Below the pieces are notes generated by a model. The model worked only from the letters and a program-made list of their open reading frames with translations, did not search any database and was not told the DNA's origin. From Neptunicoccus cionae (lineage in GTDB: Bacteria > Pseudomonadota > Alphaproteobacteria > Rhodobacterales > Rhodobacteraceae), in NCBI RefSeq assembly GCF_014643735.1, contig NZ_BMKA01000001.1, positions 992,001 through 1,056,000 of the forward strand: a stretch of DNA of 64,000 nucleotides, in the 5' to 3' direction. Positions 39,575 to 48,270 of this stretch are shown here, piece by piece; the first letter of the stretch is position 1; each line of letters begins with the position of its first letter. The position numbers were made by a program, and so were the translations under genes.

Positions 39575-40237
39575 ATGTTTCGTTTCTTACTGCTTGCCGT
39601 AATTCTTACCGCTGGAACCGCCCAAGCTCAGACCGCTCCATCCGCCTCAGACATCGCTTCTTACACAGGCTTGCACCTTGCCGCCCACGAGGGCGACGTG
39701 GATGAGATCAACCGTTTGATCACAACAGGTTCCGACGTGGACATCCGCGATCTGTCACAGCGCACGCCTGCACATGTCGCAGCATTTGCGTCGCACGATG
39801 ACGCTCTGATCGCACTGGCCAATGGTGGCGCAGACATGAATGCCCTCGAAAATCGTGTTTATGATGTGCTGACAATCGCAGCCGTCGCCGACGATCCTGA
39901 AATGGTATCGCTGGCAATGGAACTTGGAAACGCACCGGATCTGATCACCAGCGTTTATGACGGCACAGCCCTTATTGCCGCCGCTCACCTTGGACATCAC
40001 GACGTGGTCGCGCGTCTTGTCGAAGGTGGCGCACCGCTTGACCATATCAACAATCTCGCATGGACTGCTTTGATCGAGGCAGTCGTCTTAGGTAACGGCG
40101 GCCCGGATCATATCAAAACAGTGCAAATCCTCGTTGATGCAGGAGCAGATAAATCCATCGGAGATCGCGATGGCGTCACACCGCTTCAATACGCCACGTC
40201 ACGCGGTTACGCCGAAATGATCGAAATCCTGCAATAG
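39575..40237 (+). CDS. Exported ankyrin-repeat protein
   Basis: 220 aa. A signal peptide (MFRFLLLAVILTAGTAQAQ) is followed by about five ankyrin repeats, e.g. YTGLHLAAHEGDVDEINRLI, QRTPAHVAAFASHDDALIAL, GTALIAAAHLGHHDVVARLV and VTPLQYATSRGYAEMIEIL. Such repeats make protein-protein contacts. The start is ATG 39575, with AAAGGTG 6 bases upstream; the TTG at 39560 would disrupt the signal peptide. It follows the HbpS-like gene by 56 bases and probably shares its transcript, so it may bind or protect the HbpS-like protein in the periplasm. Confidence 0.85.
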   Translation: MFRFLLLAVILTAGTAQAQTAPSASDIASYTGLHLAAHEGDVDEINRLITTGSDVDIRDLSQRTPAHVAAFASHDDALIALANGGADMNALENRVYDVLTIAAVADDPEMVSLAMELGNAPDLITSVYDGTALIAAAHLGHHDVVARLVEGGAPLDHINNLAWTALIEAVVLGNGGPDHIKTVQILVDAGADKSIGDRDGVTPLQYATSRGYAEMIEILQ

Positions 40238-40239
40238 GA

Positions 40240-40259
40240 GGTAGGGCAATGACCCTACC
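40240..40259 (+). terminator. Hairpin after the ankyrin gene
   Basis: GGTAGGG and CCCTACC form a perfect 7-bp stem with a 6-base loop directly after the stop codon. No T-run follows, so termination is uncertain. Confidence 0.4.
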
Positions 40260-40317
40260 AAATCGTGCTATTTTGAAGGCAGCCGTGCCCACCAACCTCA
40301 ATGCAACCTTCCCATAG

Positions 40318-40360
40318 CAGCCGTTGGCGCAACCGCAGCGAAATGGCGCTCTGTCCGCAG
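40318..40360. repeat. Diverged intergenic repeat, copy C (partial)
   Basis: CGTTGGCGCAACCGCAGCGAA...GTCCGCA parallels the first part of copy B (32240-32290). The surrounding 40308-40470 contains further related words (GCAGCGAATGGCGGCAATAC). It separates the ankyrin gene from the NYN gene. Confidence 0.5.
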
Positions 40361-40471
40361 ACTGTGAGGTCGGCCACCGCTGAATTTTGCGCTCGCAGCG
40401 AATGGCGGCAATACGGGCTGCGACCGCAGCATAAGAGCTGGTCGGTGAATGTCTCTTATGGGCCGATTTGT

Positions 40472-41152
40472 TCAATTGCCAAAACCTTGAGGCACAAACC
40501 TAACCTTCGCCTCTGGTCCACGTGGGTCAAGCTGGTAGAGTTCTGGACGCTTTGAAAGATAAGCGCGCCAAGTCCGTTCGACATGTGAACTTATCTTCAC
40601 ACCATGCGAAGAGTGCATTTTGGGTGCTAATTCCGAAATTCGCATGCCAAGTCCATTTTTGCTATGAATGGCAATCATTGCACGTATCTTTTCGTCCAAC
40701 TTGGATGGGCCATCACGCCGTTGAATTGTTGATTTCGGAGGCATGACATCAAGTTTGGAGATCACGGTCGAGAATTCGGTACAAGCCGCAGGAAACGAGA
40801 ATTGTGCCTTGCCTTCGCCAAGACCATACACCTCAGCGCCTCGTTCACGAAGTCGGTAAGCGAGATGAGAGAAATCTCCGTCAGATGTTGCTATTACGAA
40901 CGTCTGAATCTCACTAAGTTGACAGGTTTCAATGGCGTCGATGGAAAGCAGAATGTCTGCACCATTCTTTCCTGGACCTGCATGGACAAAACGGAAACCT
41001 AGAGCTTCCATCCTACCCGAGGCCGGATGTGCGCCGCCGTACACGCGGGCCACATCTAAACGCCCCAATTGCTTTGCGAAGGCCATTATCTCTTCGCTGA
41101 AACAAGGGCTGATGTTGTCTCCATCAACAAAAAGAGCAATTGACGATCCCAT
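40472..41152 (-). CDS. NYN-domain protein with LOTUS/OST-HTH-like C-terminus
   Basis: 226 aa. The N-terminal NYN (PIN-like) nuclease domain shows the acidic catalytic set: IALFVDGDNIS (Asp10, Asp12), KNGADILLSIDAIE, and FVIATSDGDFSHLAYRLRER. The C-terminal 75 residues (KLDEKIRAMIAIHSKNGLGM, ISELAPKMHSSHGVKISSHV) resemble the winged-helix OST-HTH/LOTUS module that binds RNA. The pairing is known in LabA-like proteins; an RNase role is inferred. It stands between repeat copy C and the broken integrase and has no clear operon partner. It may serve RNA turnover or defence against phage or plasmids. Confidence 0.8.
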   Translation of the reverse strand: MGSSIALFVDGDNISPCFSEEIMAFAKQLGRLDVARVYGGAHPASGRMEALGFRFVHAGPGKNGADILLSIDAIETCQLSEIQTFVIATSDGDFSHLAYRLRERGAEVYGLGEGKAQFSFPAACTEFSTVISKLDVMPPKSTIQRRDGPSKLDEKIRAMIAIHSKNGLGMRISELAPKMHSSHGVKISSHVERTWRAYLSKRPELYQLDPRGPEAKVRFVPQGFGN

Positions 41153-41474
41153 GCTTTATTCCATTCTCATATTCTCAATATCAACGTTAGATAGACTTCG
41201 AACTTGTCAAAAATTGGTCCTAACGTTGATCCAGCCAAATCCAACGTCCGCAATGCGAAAGCTGCACCGCAGAGCTTTATTGGATGACCAAGGAAAGCAT
41301 TGGGCCGTTCATGTTCATTAAAGCTAAGGTCAGAATTTTCTCGATGCAGGCGAAGTCGATGGATTTCTGCACCAAGAAATGGTTTGAGCTCTGCGTCAGA
41401 CTTGAATGTCCACCGTTGACACATACCAGTCATACGAAGGCTTATATGGATTACCTGAGAACTGACGCTTAGCA
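41153..41474. other. Gap without a supported gene
   Basis: About 320 bases between the NYN gene and the integrase relic. A minus-strand open frame runs through it (to about 41505, 112 codons) but I recognise no family, it overlaps the integrase end, and it lacks a clear ribosome binding site. It could be a decayed gene. Confidence 0.4.
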
Positions 41475-42637
41475 TCATTTCCCACCAACCAAATTTTCCG
41501 CCCAATCCGCCAAGTATGGCTTCCGGCGCTCCAGATAATCCGCGCGGTTATAGGCATCTTCCACATCGTTGACGGCAAAGTGCCCGAGGCAGGCTTCAGC
41601 CACCTCTCGGGCGCATTCTGTGCGTTCGGACAGCCATGTGCGCAATGTAGAGCGGAAACCGTGGGGGCGGGCTTCAAGGCCGCGCTCGACCATGTAGTTG
41701 CGCATGGACATCTTGTTCAGGGGACCGCCACGGCTGTTGGGAAAGAGATAGCCGTTCTGCTCTATCGCGCGGGCGAGATCGATCACGCGCAGGGCCTCAT
41801 TGGACAGAGGCGCACGGAAGGGTTTGGTAAAGCCTTTGTGGCCTTTGACATGCTCTACAGGTACCGTCCAGACGTCCTCGATGATCTGCTCAAGCTGCAT
41901 GTTGTTGACCGCATTCGAACGCACTCCTGTCAGCATCAGCATGCGGAGCGCCAGTTCTGCGGGTGCTAGTTCTCCGAGCGATTGGTAAGAGGCTGGTGCC
42001 TCAGCCCAGTCGAGCGCGGCGATATGGGTAACCGTGTGCCTTGGTGCTCCAAGCAGGATACGTGCTTGGTCGATGATGCCGAGGTTCACGTCAAAGCCTT
42101 CAGCGATTGCATAGCTCAGGATCACCTTCAGTCGGGAAAGAGCCTTCTTTGCTGTAACAGGAGACGTCTCCCAGCCACGGGACAGTGCTTGCTTAATGTC
42201 ATGTTGGTCAATCTAGACGACCGGCATCATTCCGAGATGGGGCAGAAGATGGTATTTGATCGGGCTGAACCACATCCCGTCCGCCCCTTCATGCTTCAGC
42301 GTAGAGCGATGGGCTTCGAATGCAGCATCGGCTAGTACAAGAAACCGACCTTCCTGTGCGCTTGCATGGTTTCTCTGCCGCCGCTTGATCTTGATTGGAT
42401 CATCGCCGTTCGCCACAATCCGCCGCACATCATGGGCCGCTTTCCGCGCTTCTGCGAGAGACAGGAGGGGATAGGAGCCAAGCCCCATCTCGCGCTGCCG
42501 ACCGAACAGCGAAAACCGGAAGGTCCATCGTGCCTGCCGTCTTTCCTCTTAAACAACCATAAGCCCTGTCCGTCGCAATGCTTGCCGGGCGGCAAGAATT
42601 TTAACTGCGCGACTGTAAAGAAATTGGATTTTGCCAT
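41475..42637 (-). pseudogene. Tyrosine integrase (P4-like), broken by a frameshift and a nonsense codon
   Basis: Starts MAKSNFFTVAQLKFLPPGKH and should continue as an arm-type DNA-binding domain, but the frame shifts near 42528 after KRKDGRH; the rest is read in another frame from WTFRFSLFGRQREMGLGSYP. A second lesion is TAG at 42213-42215, in GMMPVV-stop-IDQHDIKQAL. The remaining part to 41475 keeps the catalytic domain: LMLTGVRSNAVNNMQL (first Arg), HGFRSTLRTWLSER (His-x-x-Arg) and CLGHFAVNDVEDAYNRADYL (second His and the nucleophilic Tyr). Both lesions together make it inactive. It lies at the right end of the island, next to alaS. Confidence 0.85.
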
Positions 42638-42818
42638 AAGGGTACCTCCGAAATATCTACAAACGCAGATGGTACTGCCCGGAAACTTCCGGACCGCGCT
42701 GAGACGCTACCGCACTCTTATTAAAGCACGATTTAAATCTCAGAGCGTTCGTGAAAGCGCTTGATACGAAGGATATACCCCTCCGGCGGGAGTATTTGGG
42801 GAACATTGAATGTGCTTT

Positions 42819-42849
42819 AAGGCGCCGCGGGCTTTGTCTGCGGCGCCTT
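42819..42849 (+). terminator. Strong hairpin upstream of alaS
   Basis: AAGGCGCCGC and GCGGCGCCTT form a perfect 10-bp stem with an 11-base loop, then TGCGTTTCGG. It precedes alaS by about 95 bases. If recA and alaS were once neighbours, this may be the former recA terminator, now cut off by the island. The 180 bases before it (42638-42818) contain no supported gene. Confidence 0.6.
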
Positions 42850-42942
42850 GCGTTTCGGCGTGGTTAAATGGGATGTGGACAGAATGCACAGGCAGGGTAT
42901 AACCGCCCCTGACAAATTTCCAAAGACTGCAAAGGCATACAC

Positions 42943-45594
42943 ATGGTTGGCGTAAACGATATCCGCAGCACGTTTCTGTCCTATTTTGAGAAGAACGGCC
43001 ATGCGGTTGTAGACAGCTCTCCGCTGGTGCCGCGCAATGACCCGACGCTGATGTTCGTGAACTCCGGAATGGTGCAGTTCAAGAACCTGTTCACCGGCGC
43101 GGAAACGCGGGACTACAAACGGGCGACTTCGGCGCAGAAATGTGTGCGTGCAGGGGGCAAGCATAACGATCTGGATAATGTGGGCTATACCGCACGGCAC
43201 CATACATTCTTTGAGATGCTGGGAAACTTTTCCTTTGGAGATTACTTTAAGGAAGAGGCTATTCCTTTCGCGTGGAACCTGATCACCGAAGAATTCGGTA
43301 TCGACAAATCCCGTTTGGTGACAACGGTTTATCACACAGACGACGAGGCGTTTGAAATCTGGAAGAAACTGGGTGTTCCAGAGGACCGGATCATCCGCAT
43401 CGCGACATCTGATAACTTCTGGCAGATGGGGCCGACTGGTCCGTGTGGTCCGTGTACCGAGATTTTCTATGACCACGGCGATCATATCTGGGGCGGGCCT
43501 CCGGGTTCGCCTGAAGAAGACGGCGACCGGTTTATTGAGATCTGGAACGTGGTTTTCATGCAGAACGAGCAGTTCGAGGACGGCTCTATGCGGGCTCTGG
43601 ACATGCAGAGCATTGACACCGGCATGGGGTTGGAGCGGATCGCGGCGCTGTTGCAGGGCAGCCATGACAACTATGACACCGACCTGTTCAAAGCGCTGAT
43701 CGAGGCTTCGGCCCAAGGCACGGGCGTTGATCCTTATGGCGATCAGAACGTGCATCACCGTGTGATTGCGGATCACTTGCGGTCGACCTCTTTCCTGATT
43801 GCGGACGGTGTGTTGCCCTCTAACGAGGGGCGTGGCTATGTGCTGCGCCGGATCATGCGGCGCGCGATGCGCCATGCCCATCTGCTTGGCGCGAAAGATC
43901 CTTTGATGTGTCGTCTTGTGCCCGAACTGGTGCGCCAGATGGGGCAGGCCTATCCCGAACTTGGCCGTGCGCAGCCGATGATCGAAGAAACGCTGCTGCT
44001 GGAGGAAACCCGTTTCCGCACTACTCTGGATCGGGGGCTGAAGCTGTTGGATGCAGAACTGGAGGGCATGGCAGAAGGTCAGGCGCTGGAAGGGGAAACC
44101 GCGTTCAAGCTCTATGACACTTACGGGTTCCCGCTGGATCTGACGCAGGATGCGCTGCGCGAAAAAGGCGTCGAAGTTGACACAACCGGATTTGATGCCG
44201 CGATGGAAGCCCAGAAAGCCAAAGCGCGCGCGGCTTGGTCCGGTTCGGGTGAGGCAGCAGATGAATCTGTCTGGTTCGATATTGCGGACGCGGAAGGCCC
44301 GACAGAGTTTCTGGGCTATGATACCGAAGAAGCGGAAGGCCAGATCCGCGGGGTTATCGTGGATGGCAAACCCGTTGAGAAGGCCGAATCCGGTGCGGCG
44401 GTGCAGGTGGTTTTGAACCAGACACCGTTCTACGCTGAAAGCGGCGGTCAGGTGGGTGACACTGGTGTCATCAAGACGGCCAATGGTGAAATTCGTGTGT
44501 CGGATGTGAAGAAAAAAGCTGGTGTCTTTGTGCATATCGGGACCATAATTGACGGTTCGATTGCTAAGGGAGAAGCCGCGGAGCTGGTTCTGGATCACGC
44601 ACGTCGCAGTGCGATCCGTGCGAACCACTCGGCAACGCACCTGTTGCACGAAGCCCTGCGTCTGGCGCTTGGCGAGCATGTTGCACAGCGCGGGTCGTTG
44701 AATGCTGACGATCGGTTGCGGTTCGATTTTAGCCATTCCAAAGGCATGAGCCTTGAGGAACTTAATCAGGTGGAGCGGGAGGTGAACGCCTATATCCGCC
44801 AGAACTCGCCCGTGGATACGCGGATTATGACCCCTGATGAGGCCCGCGAATTGGGCGCACAGGCGCTGTTTGGAGAAAAATACGGCGATGAAGTGCGGGT
44901 TGTCTCTATGGGGCAACTGGATGGCAGCGGTAAGGGCAGTGACAAGCGGACCTATTCGCTGGAACTTTGTGGTGGCACCCATGTGCGGCGCACGGGTGAT
45001 ATCGGCGCTTTTGTTCTGCTTGGCGACAGTGCCAGCAGTTCCGGTGTGCGCCGGATTGAGGCGCTGACCGGACAGGCGGCGCAAGATTATCTGCGCGGGC
45101 AGGACCATCTGCTGGCCGAGGCTGCGCTGGCGTTGAAAGTGCCTGCAAACGATGTCCCTGCACGGATCAAAGCCTTGCAGGATGAACGCAAGGCGCTTCA
45201 GAACGAAGTGGCAGAGCTGCGCAAACAGGCCGCGATGGGCGGTTCCGGCGGTGGATCGGACGCTGAGGATGTGAACGGCGTTCCCTTCCTTGGTCAGATT
45301 CTGGCGGATGTGCCGGGCAAGGATTTGCGCGGATTGATTGACGAGCACAAGAAGCGGCTTGGCAGCGGGGCGATCCTGTTGATCTCTGGCGCGGGTGGCA
45401 AGGCTGCGGTTGCGGCAGGGGTGACGGATGACTTGACGGACCGTGTCTCTGCGGTTGATCTGGTCAAGGCGGCTGCGGCGGCTTTGGGTGGCAAAGGTGG
45501 CGGTGGTCGTCCTGACATGGCGCAGGCGGGTGGACCGTCCGCTGACAATGCCGAGGCTGCGATCACGGCGGCCAAAGAAATTCTGGAGGGTTAA
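42943..45594 (+). CDS. alaS: Alanyl-tRNA synthetase
   Basis: 883 aa, the normal length. It charges tRNA-Ala and edits mischarged Ser and Gly. The class II core is seen in [31 protein letters not shown] and [19 protein letters not shown]; the editing domain has the zinc motif [12 protein letters not shown] (HxxxH) with [14 protein letters not shown] (CxxxH). The C-terminal C-Ala domain is Gly-rich ([28 protein letters not shown]). The stop codon is directly followed by the DUF1330 gene, so the two are likely cotranscribed. Confidence 0.97.
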   Translation: MVGVNDIRSTFLSYFEKNGHAVVDSSPLVPRNDPTLMFVNSGMVQFKNLFTGAETRDYKRATSAQKCVRAGGKHNDLDNVGYTARHHTFFEMLGNFSFGDYFKEEAIPFAWNLITEEFGIDKSRLVTTVYHTDDEAFEIWKKLGVPEDRIIRIATSDNFWQMGPTGPCGPCTEIFYDHGDHIWGGPPGSPEEDGDRFIEIWNVVFMQNEQFEDGSMRALDMQSIDTGMGLERIAALLQGSHDNYDTDLFKALIEASAQGTGVDPYGDQNVHHRVIADHLRSTSFLIADGVLPSNEGRGYVLRRIMRRAMRHAHLLGAKDPLMCRLVPELVRQMGQAYPELGRAQPMIEETLLLEETRFRTTLDRGLKLLDAELEGMAEGQALEGETAFKLYDTYGFPLDLTQDALREKGVEVDTTGFDAAMEAQKAKARAAWSGSGEAADESVWFDIADAEGPTEFLGYDTEEAEGQIRGVIVDGKPVEKAESGAAVQVVLNQTPFYAESGGQVGDTGVIKTANGEIRVSDVKKKAGVFVHIGTIIDGSIAKGEAAELVLDHARRSAIRANHSATHLLHEALRLALGEHVAQRGSLNADDRLRFDFSHSKGMSLEELNQVEREVNAYIRQNSPVDTRIMTPDEARELGAQALFGEKYGDEVRVVSMGQLDGSGKGSDKRTYSLELCGGTHVRRTGDIGAFVLLGDSASSSGVRRIEALTGQAAQDYLRGQDHLLAEAALALKVPANDVPARIKALQDERKALQNEVAELRKQAAMGGSGGGSDAEDVNGVPFLGQILADVPGKDLRGLIDEHKKRLGSGAILLISGAGGKAAVAAGVTDDLTDRVSAVDLVKAAAAALGGKGGGGRPDMAQAGGPSADNAEAAITAAKEILEG

Positions 45595-45879
45595 ATGACT
45601 GTTTACACAATGGCGCATATAGATGTGCATGACGAAGAAGAATACGCACGCTACGCCGAACTGGCTGGACCTGCGGTAAAACAATACGGCGGCGTCTTTC
45701 TGGCGCGTGGCGGGGAAACTGTTGTGATGGAAGGTCAGGCGCGGTCGCGTAACGTGATCATCCAGTGGCCTGACATGGACACAGCCAAGGCGTTTTATAA
45801 CGGTCCGGAATACCAACGCGCACTGAGCCACGGTCTGCCGGCGGCAAAACGCGATTATCTGTTCGTGGAGGGCGTGTAA
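45595..45879 (+). CDS. DUF1330 protein, copy 1
   Basis: 94 aa. A dimeric alpha-beta barrel fold is indicated by YTMAHIDVHDEEEYARYAEL, then KQYGGVFLARGGETVVMEG and FYNGPEYQRAL, the DUF1330 pattern. The function of the family is unknown. GGAGGG at the end of alaS serves as its ribosome site; ATG follows the alaS TAA with no gap. The next gene overlaps its stop by one base. Confidence 0.85.
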   Translation: MTVYTMAHIDVHDEEEYARYAELAGPAVKQYGGVFLARGGETVVMEGQARSRNVIIQWPDMDTAKAFYNGPEYQRALSHGLPAAKRDYLFVEGV

Positions 45880-46163
45880 TGGCGGCTTATGTTATTGCAC
45901 AGATCGAGGTGACGAACCTTGACGGCTATATGGAATATGCCAGCCAGACGGTTGCTTGTGCTGAGAAATTCGGCGGGCGCTTTCTGGTAAAGGGTGGTGC
46001 TGCGGAATGGATCGAAGGCGATGGTGCGGCACGTAATGTGGTCATCGAATTTGACAGCACAGAGGCGGCCAAGACCTTTTATTACTCTGACGAGTATCAG
46101 AAAATTCTGCCTCTCGCGTTGAAAAATTCCAACCGTTCTATGGTTCTGGTTGAAGGCGTTTAA
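45879..46163 (+). CDS. DUF1330 protein, copy 2
   Basis: 94 aa, the same length as copy 1 and clearly related: YVIAQIEVTNLDGYMEYASQ, KFGGRFLVKGGAAEWIEGDG, RNVVIEFDSTEAAKTFYYSD, LVEGV. The two genes share a TAATG overlap and look like an old tandem duplication that may work as a heterodimer. A terminator follows 27 bases after the stop, closing the alaS transcript. Confidence 0.85.
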   Translation: MAAYVIAQIEVTNLDGYMEYASQTVACAEKFGGRFLVKGGAAEWIEGDGAARNVVIEFDSTEAAKTFYYSDEYQKILPLALKNSNRSMVLVEGV

Positions 46164-46190
46164 GTCTTACACGTTCTAACAATTTTGGGG

Positions 46191-46217
46191 AAGGCGGCTC
46201 TGACGGGGCCGCCTTTC
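46191..46217 (+). terminator. Terminator of the alaS-DUF1330 unit
   Basis: AAGGCGGC pairs with GCCGCCTT around a 9-base loop, followed by TCTTG. It lies between the second DUF1330 gene and the TrmJ-like gene. Confidence 0.75.
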
Positions 46218-46274
46218 TTGATCTTCGGCCCCTTGCAGCGTAACAGGCAGGCCAGCACATTCAGGAGTCGTTAC

Positions 46275-47048
46275 ATGTCCGGTACAGATCACGCTAAAGC
46301 CGCCGAATGGGGCGGACCCCAGCCAGCGGTTATTCTGGTAGAACCCCAGATGGGCGAGAATATCGGTGCGGCGGCGCGGGCGATGTGGAATTTCGGTCTG
46401 GAGCGGATGCGCATCGTGAACCCTAGGGATGGGTGGCCGAACCAGAAGGCTGTCACAATGTCGAGCGGTGCGGCTAGGGTGATCGACGCGGTGCAGGTGA
46501 CGCAAACCACTGAAGAGGCGGTTCAGGACCTGAACTATGTTTTTGCAACCACGGCGCGGGGGCGGGATCTGACCAAACCTGTGGTGACACCGGAGCGGGC
46601 AATGGAACAGGCCCGCGCGATGGTGGCCGAGGGGCAGAATGTGGGTATTCTATTCGGGCCGGAGCGTTCGGGCCTTGAAAACCCTGATATTGCGCGGGCG
46701 AATGCGATTATTTCCGTGCCGGTTAATCCAGCTTTTGCCTCGCTCAACCTTGCGCAATGTGTGTTGTTGCTGGCCTATGAATGGCGCCGCCAACAAGGGG
46801 ATGCGGCGCCAGAAGTTCTGGAACTGGCAGGGACAAAACACGCCGAAGCCATTGAAATCCAGAAGCTGAGCGAAACGCTTGAGGCGCGGCTGGAGTCCGT
46901 TGGTTTCTTCTGGCCGGATCACAAAGCCGAAAGCATGGTGACGAACCTGCGCAACATGATCTCGCGGATGCCGCTGACACAGGCCGATGTGCGGATGTTC
47001 CACGGCGTCATCAAGTCGCTGGCAGACAAGCACCCGAAGTCCCGTTAA
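46275..47048 (+). CDS. trmJ: SPOUT RNA methyltransferase, TrmJ/LasT type
   Basis: 257 aa. The SPOUT core is visible: PAVILVEPQMGENIGAAARAMWNFGL, then FATTARGRDLTKPV, NVGILFGPERSGLENPDI and SVPVNPAFASLNLAQCVLLLAYE, the knotted SAM-binding region. TrmJ 2'-O-methylates the nucleotide at position 32 of several tRNAs. AGGAG lies 7 bases upstream of ATG 46275; the longer open frame from 46185 crosses the terminator hairpin and is not used. The C-terminal helix (VTNLRNMISRMPLTQADVRM) is typical of TrmJ. Confidence 0.88.
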   Translation: MSGTDHAKAAEWGGPQPAVILVEPQMGENIGAAARAMWNFGLERMRIVNPRDGWPNQKAVTMSSGAARVIDAVQVTQTTEEAVQDLNYVFATTARGRDLTKPVVTPERAMEQARAMVAEGQNVGILFGPERSGLENPDIARANAIISVPVNPAFASLNLAQCVLLLAYEWRRQQGDAAPEVLELAGTKHAEAIEIQKLSETLEARLESVGFFWPDHKAESMVTNLRNMISRMPLTQADVRMFHGVIKSLADKHPKSR

Positions 47049-47108
47049 CCATTGATCGCGCCTGCCGCCCGTCCTAGATAAAGACGAGCATTTTGAAAGG
47101 CGCGGCCC

Positions 47109-48257
47109 ATGAGCAAGACACGCAGCATCTTTGAAGAGGTTTCCAGCGAGAAACCGGCTTCTGACGTTTCTAAAGGCGGGTCCAAAGGTGGGTTAATTGA
47201 CGCCGGAAAAACCGGTGCGCGCCGTGCCATTGCAGTGTGGTTAATGGTGCTGTTTGCCTTGGTGGCGCTGATGATCCTTGTGGGCGGGATGACCCGTTTG
47301 ACGGACAGCGGCCTGTCCATCACGGAATGGAAGCCAGTCACCGGTGCGATCCCGCCGCTAAGCGAAGCGGTGTGGAGCGACGAATTCGCGAAATATCAGG
47401 CAACACCGGAATATCAGTTACAGAACAAGGGGATGAGCCTTTCCGAGTTCAAGACGATCTTTTGGTGGGAATGGGGCCATCGCCAGTTGGGCCGCCTTGT
47501 GGGTTTGGTTTGGGCGCTTGGCTTCTTTTACTTCCTGCTGCGCCGCCAAATTCCCAAAGGGTGGACCGGACGGCTGCTGCTTGTGGGCGGGCTTGGTGGC
47601 CTGCAAGGCGCGATTGGTTGGTGGATGGTGTCCTCTGGCCTGACCGGACGAATGGTGGATGTGGCCTCTTATCGGCTGGCAACCCATCTGGGGCTGGCGT
47701 TCATTATCCTTTGCGTATTGATCTGGTACGCATGGCAGTTGCAGCGCCGCGAAATGGATTTGTTTCAGTCCCGCCGTAATCAGGAAAAACCGCTGGTGAC
47801 GCTATCTACCGTGATGCTGGCGCTGGTTTTTGCGCAAATCCTGCTGGGGGCGTTGGTGGCTGGTATTGACGCGGGCCGTGGCTATATCGACTGGCCGCTG
47901 ATGAACGGAGAGTTCCTGCCGTCGGAGTCTTTTGATTACGTCCCGTTCTGGACCAACTTCTTTGAAAATCCCGCGCTGGTGCAGTTCAATCACCGGATGC
48001 TGGGCTATGTTGTTTTGCTTGGTTCACTCTACCTCTGGTTTTCGTCTCGCAGCTCGGCTATTGTCGCGACACGGCGCGCGGCTTTGATTGCTCTTGGCAT
48101 GGTGGTGGCGCAGATGGTTATGGGGATTGTGACTGTGATGCACGCAGCCCCGGTCCATCTGGCGATCTTCCATCAGGTGGGCGCTGTGATTGTTATTGTA
48201 AGTATTTTGAACGTCCGTTTTTCTGCGCTCTACCCGAAAGCGCAAAAGCTTAGATAA
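47109..48257 (+). CDS. ctaA: Haem A synthase (CtaA/COX15)
   Basis: 382 aa, eight membrane helices. It oxidises the haem O methyl group to give haem A for cytochrome c oxidase. Motifs: GGMTRLTDSGLSITEWKPVT, FKTIFWWEWGHRQLGR with the haem-binding His, LMNGEFLPS, VQFNHRMLGYVVLL and HLAIFHQVGAVIVI. The N-terminal cytoplasmic stretch (about 35 residues) is charged. GAAAGG lies about 8 bases upstream of ATG. It is followed by the M32 carboxypeptidase after 13 bases and likely cotranscribed. Confidence 0.95.
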   Translation: MSKTRSIFEEVSSEKPASDVSKGGSKGGLIDAGKTGARRAIAVWLMVLFALVALMILVGGMTRLTDSGLSITEWKPVTGAIPPLSEAVWSDEFAKYQATPEYQLQNKGMSLSEFKTIFWWEWGHRQLGRLVGLVWALGFFYFLLRRQIPKGWTGRLLLVGGLGGLQGAIGWWMVSSGLTGRMVDVASYRLATHLGLAFIILCVLIWYAWQLQRREMDLFQSRRNQEKPLVTLSTVMLALVFAQILLGALVAGIDAGRGYIDWPLMNGEFLPSESFDYVPFWTNFFENPALVQFNHRMLGYVVLLGSLYLWFSSRSSAIVATRRAALIALGMVVAQMVMGIVTVMHAAPVHLAIFHQVGAVIVIVSILNVRFSALYPKAQKLR

Positions 48258-48270
48258 TTGAGGTGATTTG

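Larger units (their letters stand above)
21878..42818. mobile_element. Composite genomic island between recA and alaS
   Basis: About 21 kb separates recA from alaS, which are adjacent in many alphaproteobacteria. The segment carries a decayed tyrosine integrase at its right end, an AlpA-like regulator, a truncated relaxase, a serine recombinase, relics of two insertion sequences, a mercury operon and several other accessory modules, with diverged repeats at module boundaries. The exact ends were not established: no tRNA and no convincing direct repeat was found. The first 305 bases (21878-22182) hold no gene I can support; only a small AGATAC/GTATCT hairpin at 21958-21974 was seen there. Confidence 0.6.

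Noticed and set aside
41167-41505. A 112-codon minus-strand frame after the integrase relic
   Set aside because: No recognisable motif, no good ribosome site, and overlap with the integrase end; listed only as a gap.
42638-42942. tRNA or attachment site next to the integrase
   Set aside because: No tRNA-like sequence was found between the integrase relic and alaS. The shared word CCTCCGGCGG after recA (about 21899) and at about 42780 is too short and is part of a sequence common after Rhodobacteraceae genes.
42817-45831. A 1004-codon open frame on the minus strand opposite alaS
   Set aside because: It mirrors the codon bias of alaS, spans its start and end, has Arg/His-rich improbable protein content and no family match. 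Long antisense frames are common in GC-rich genes.
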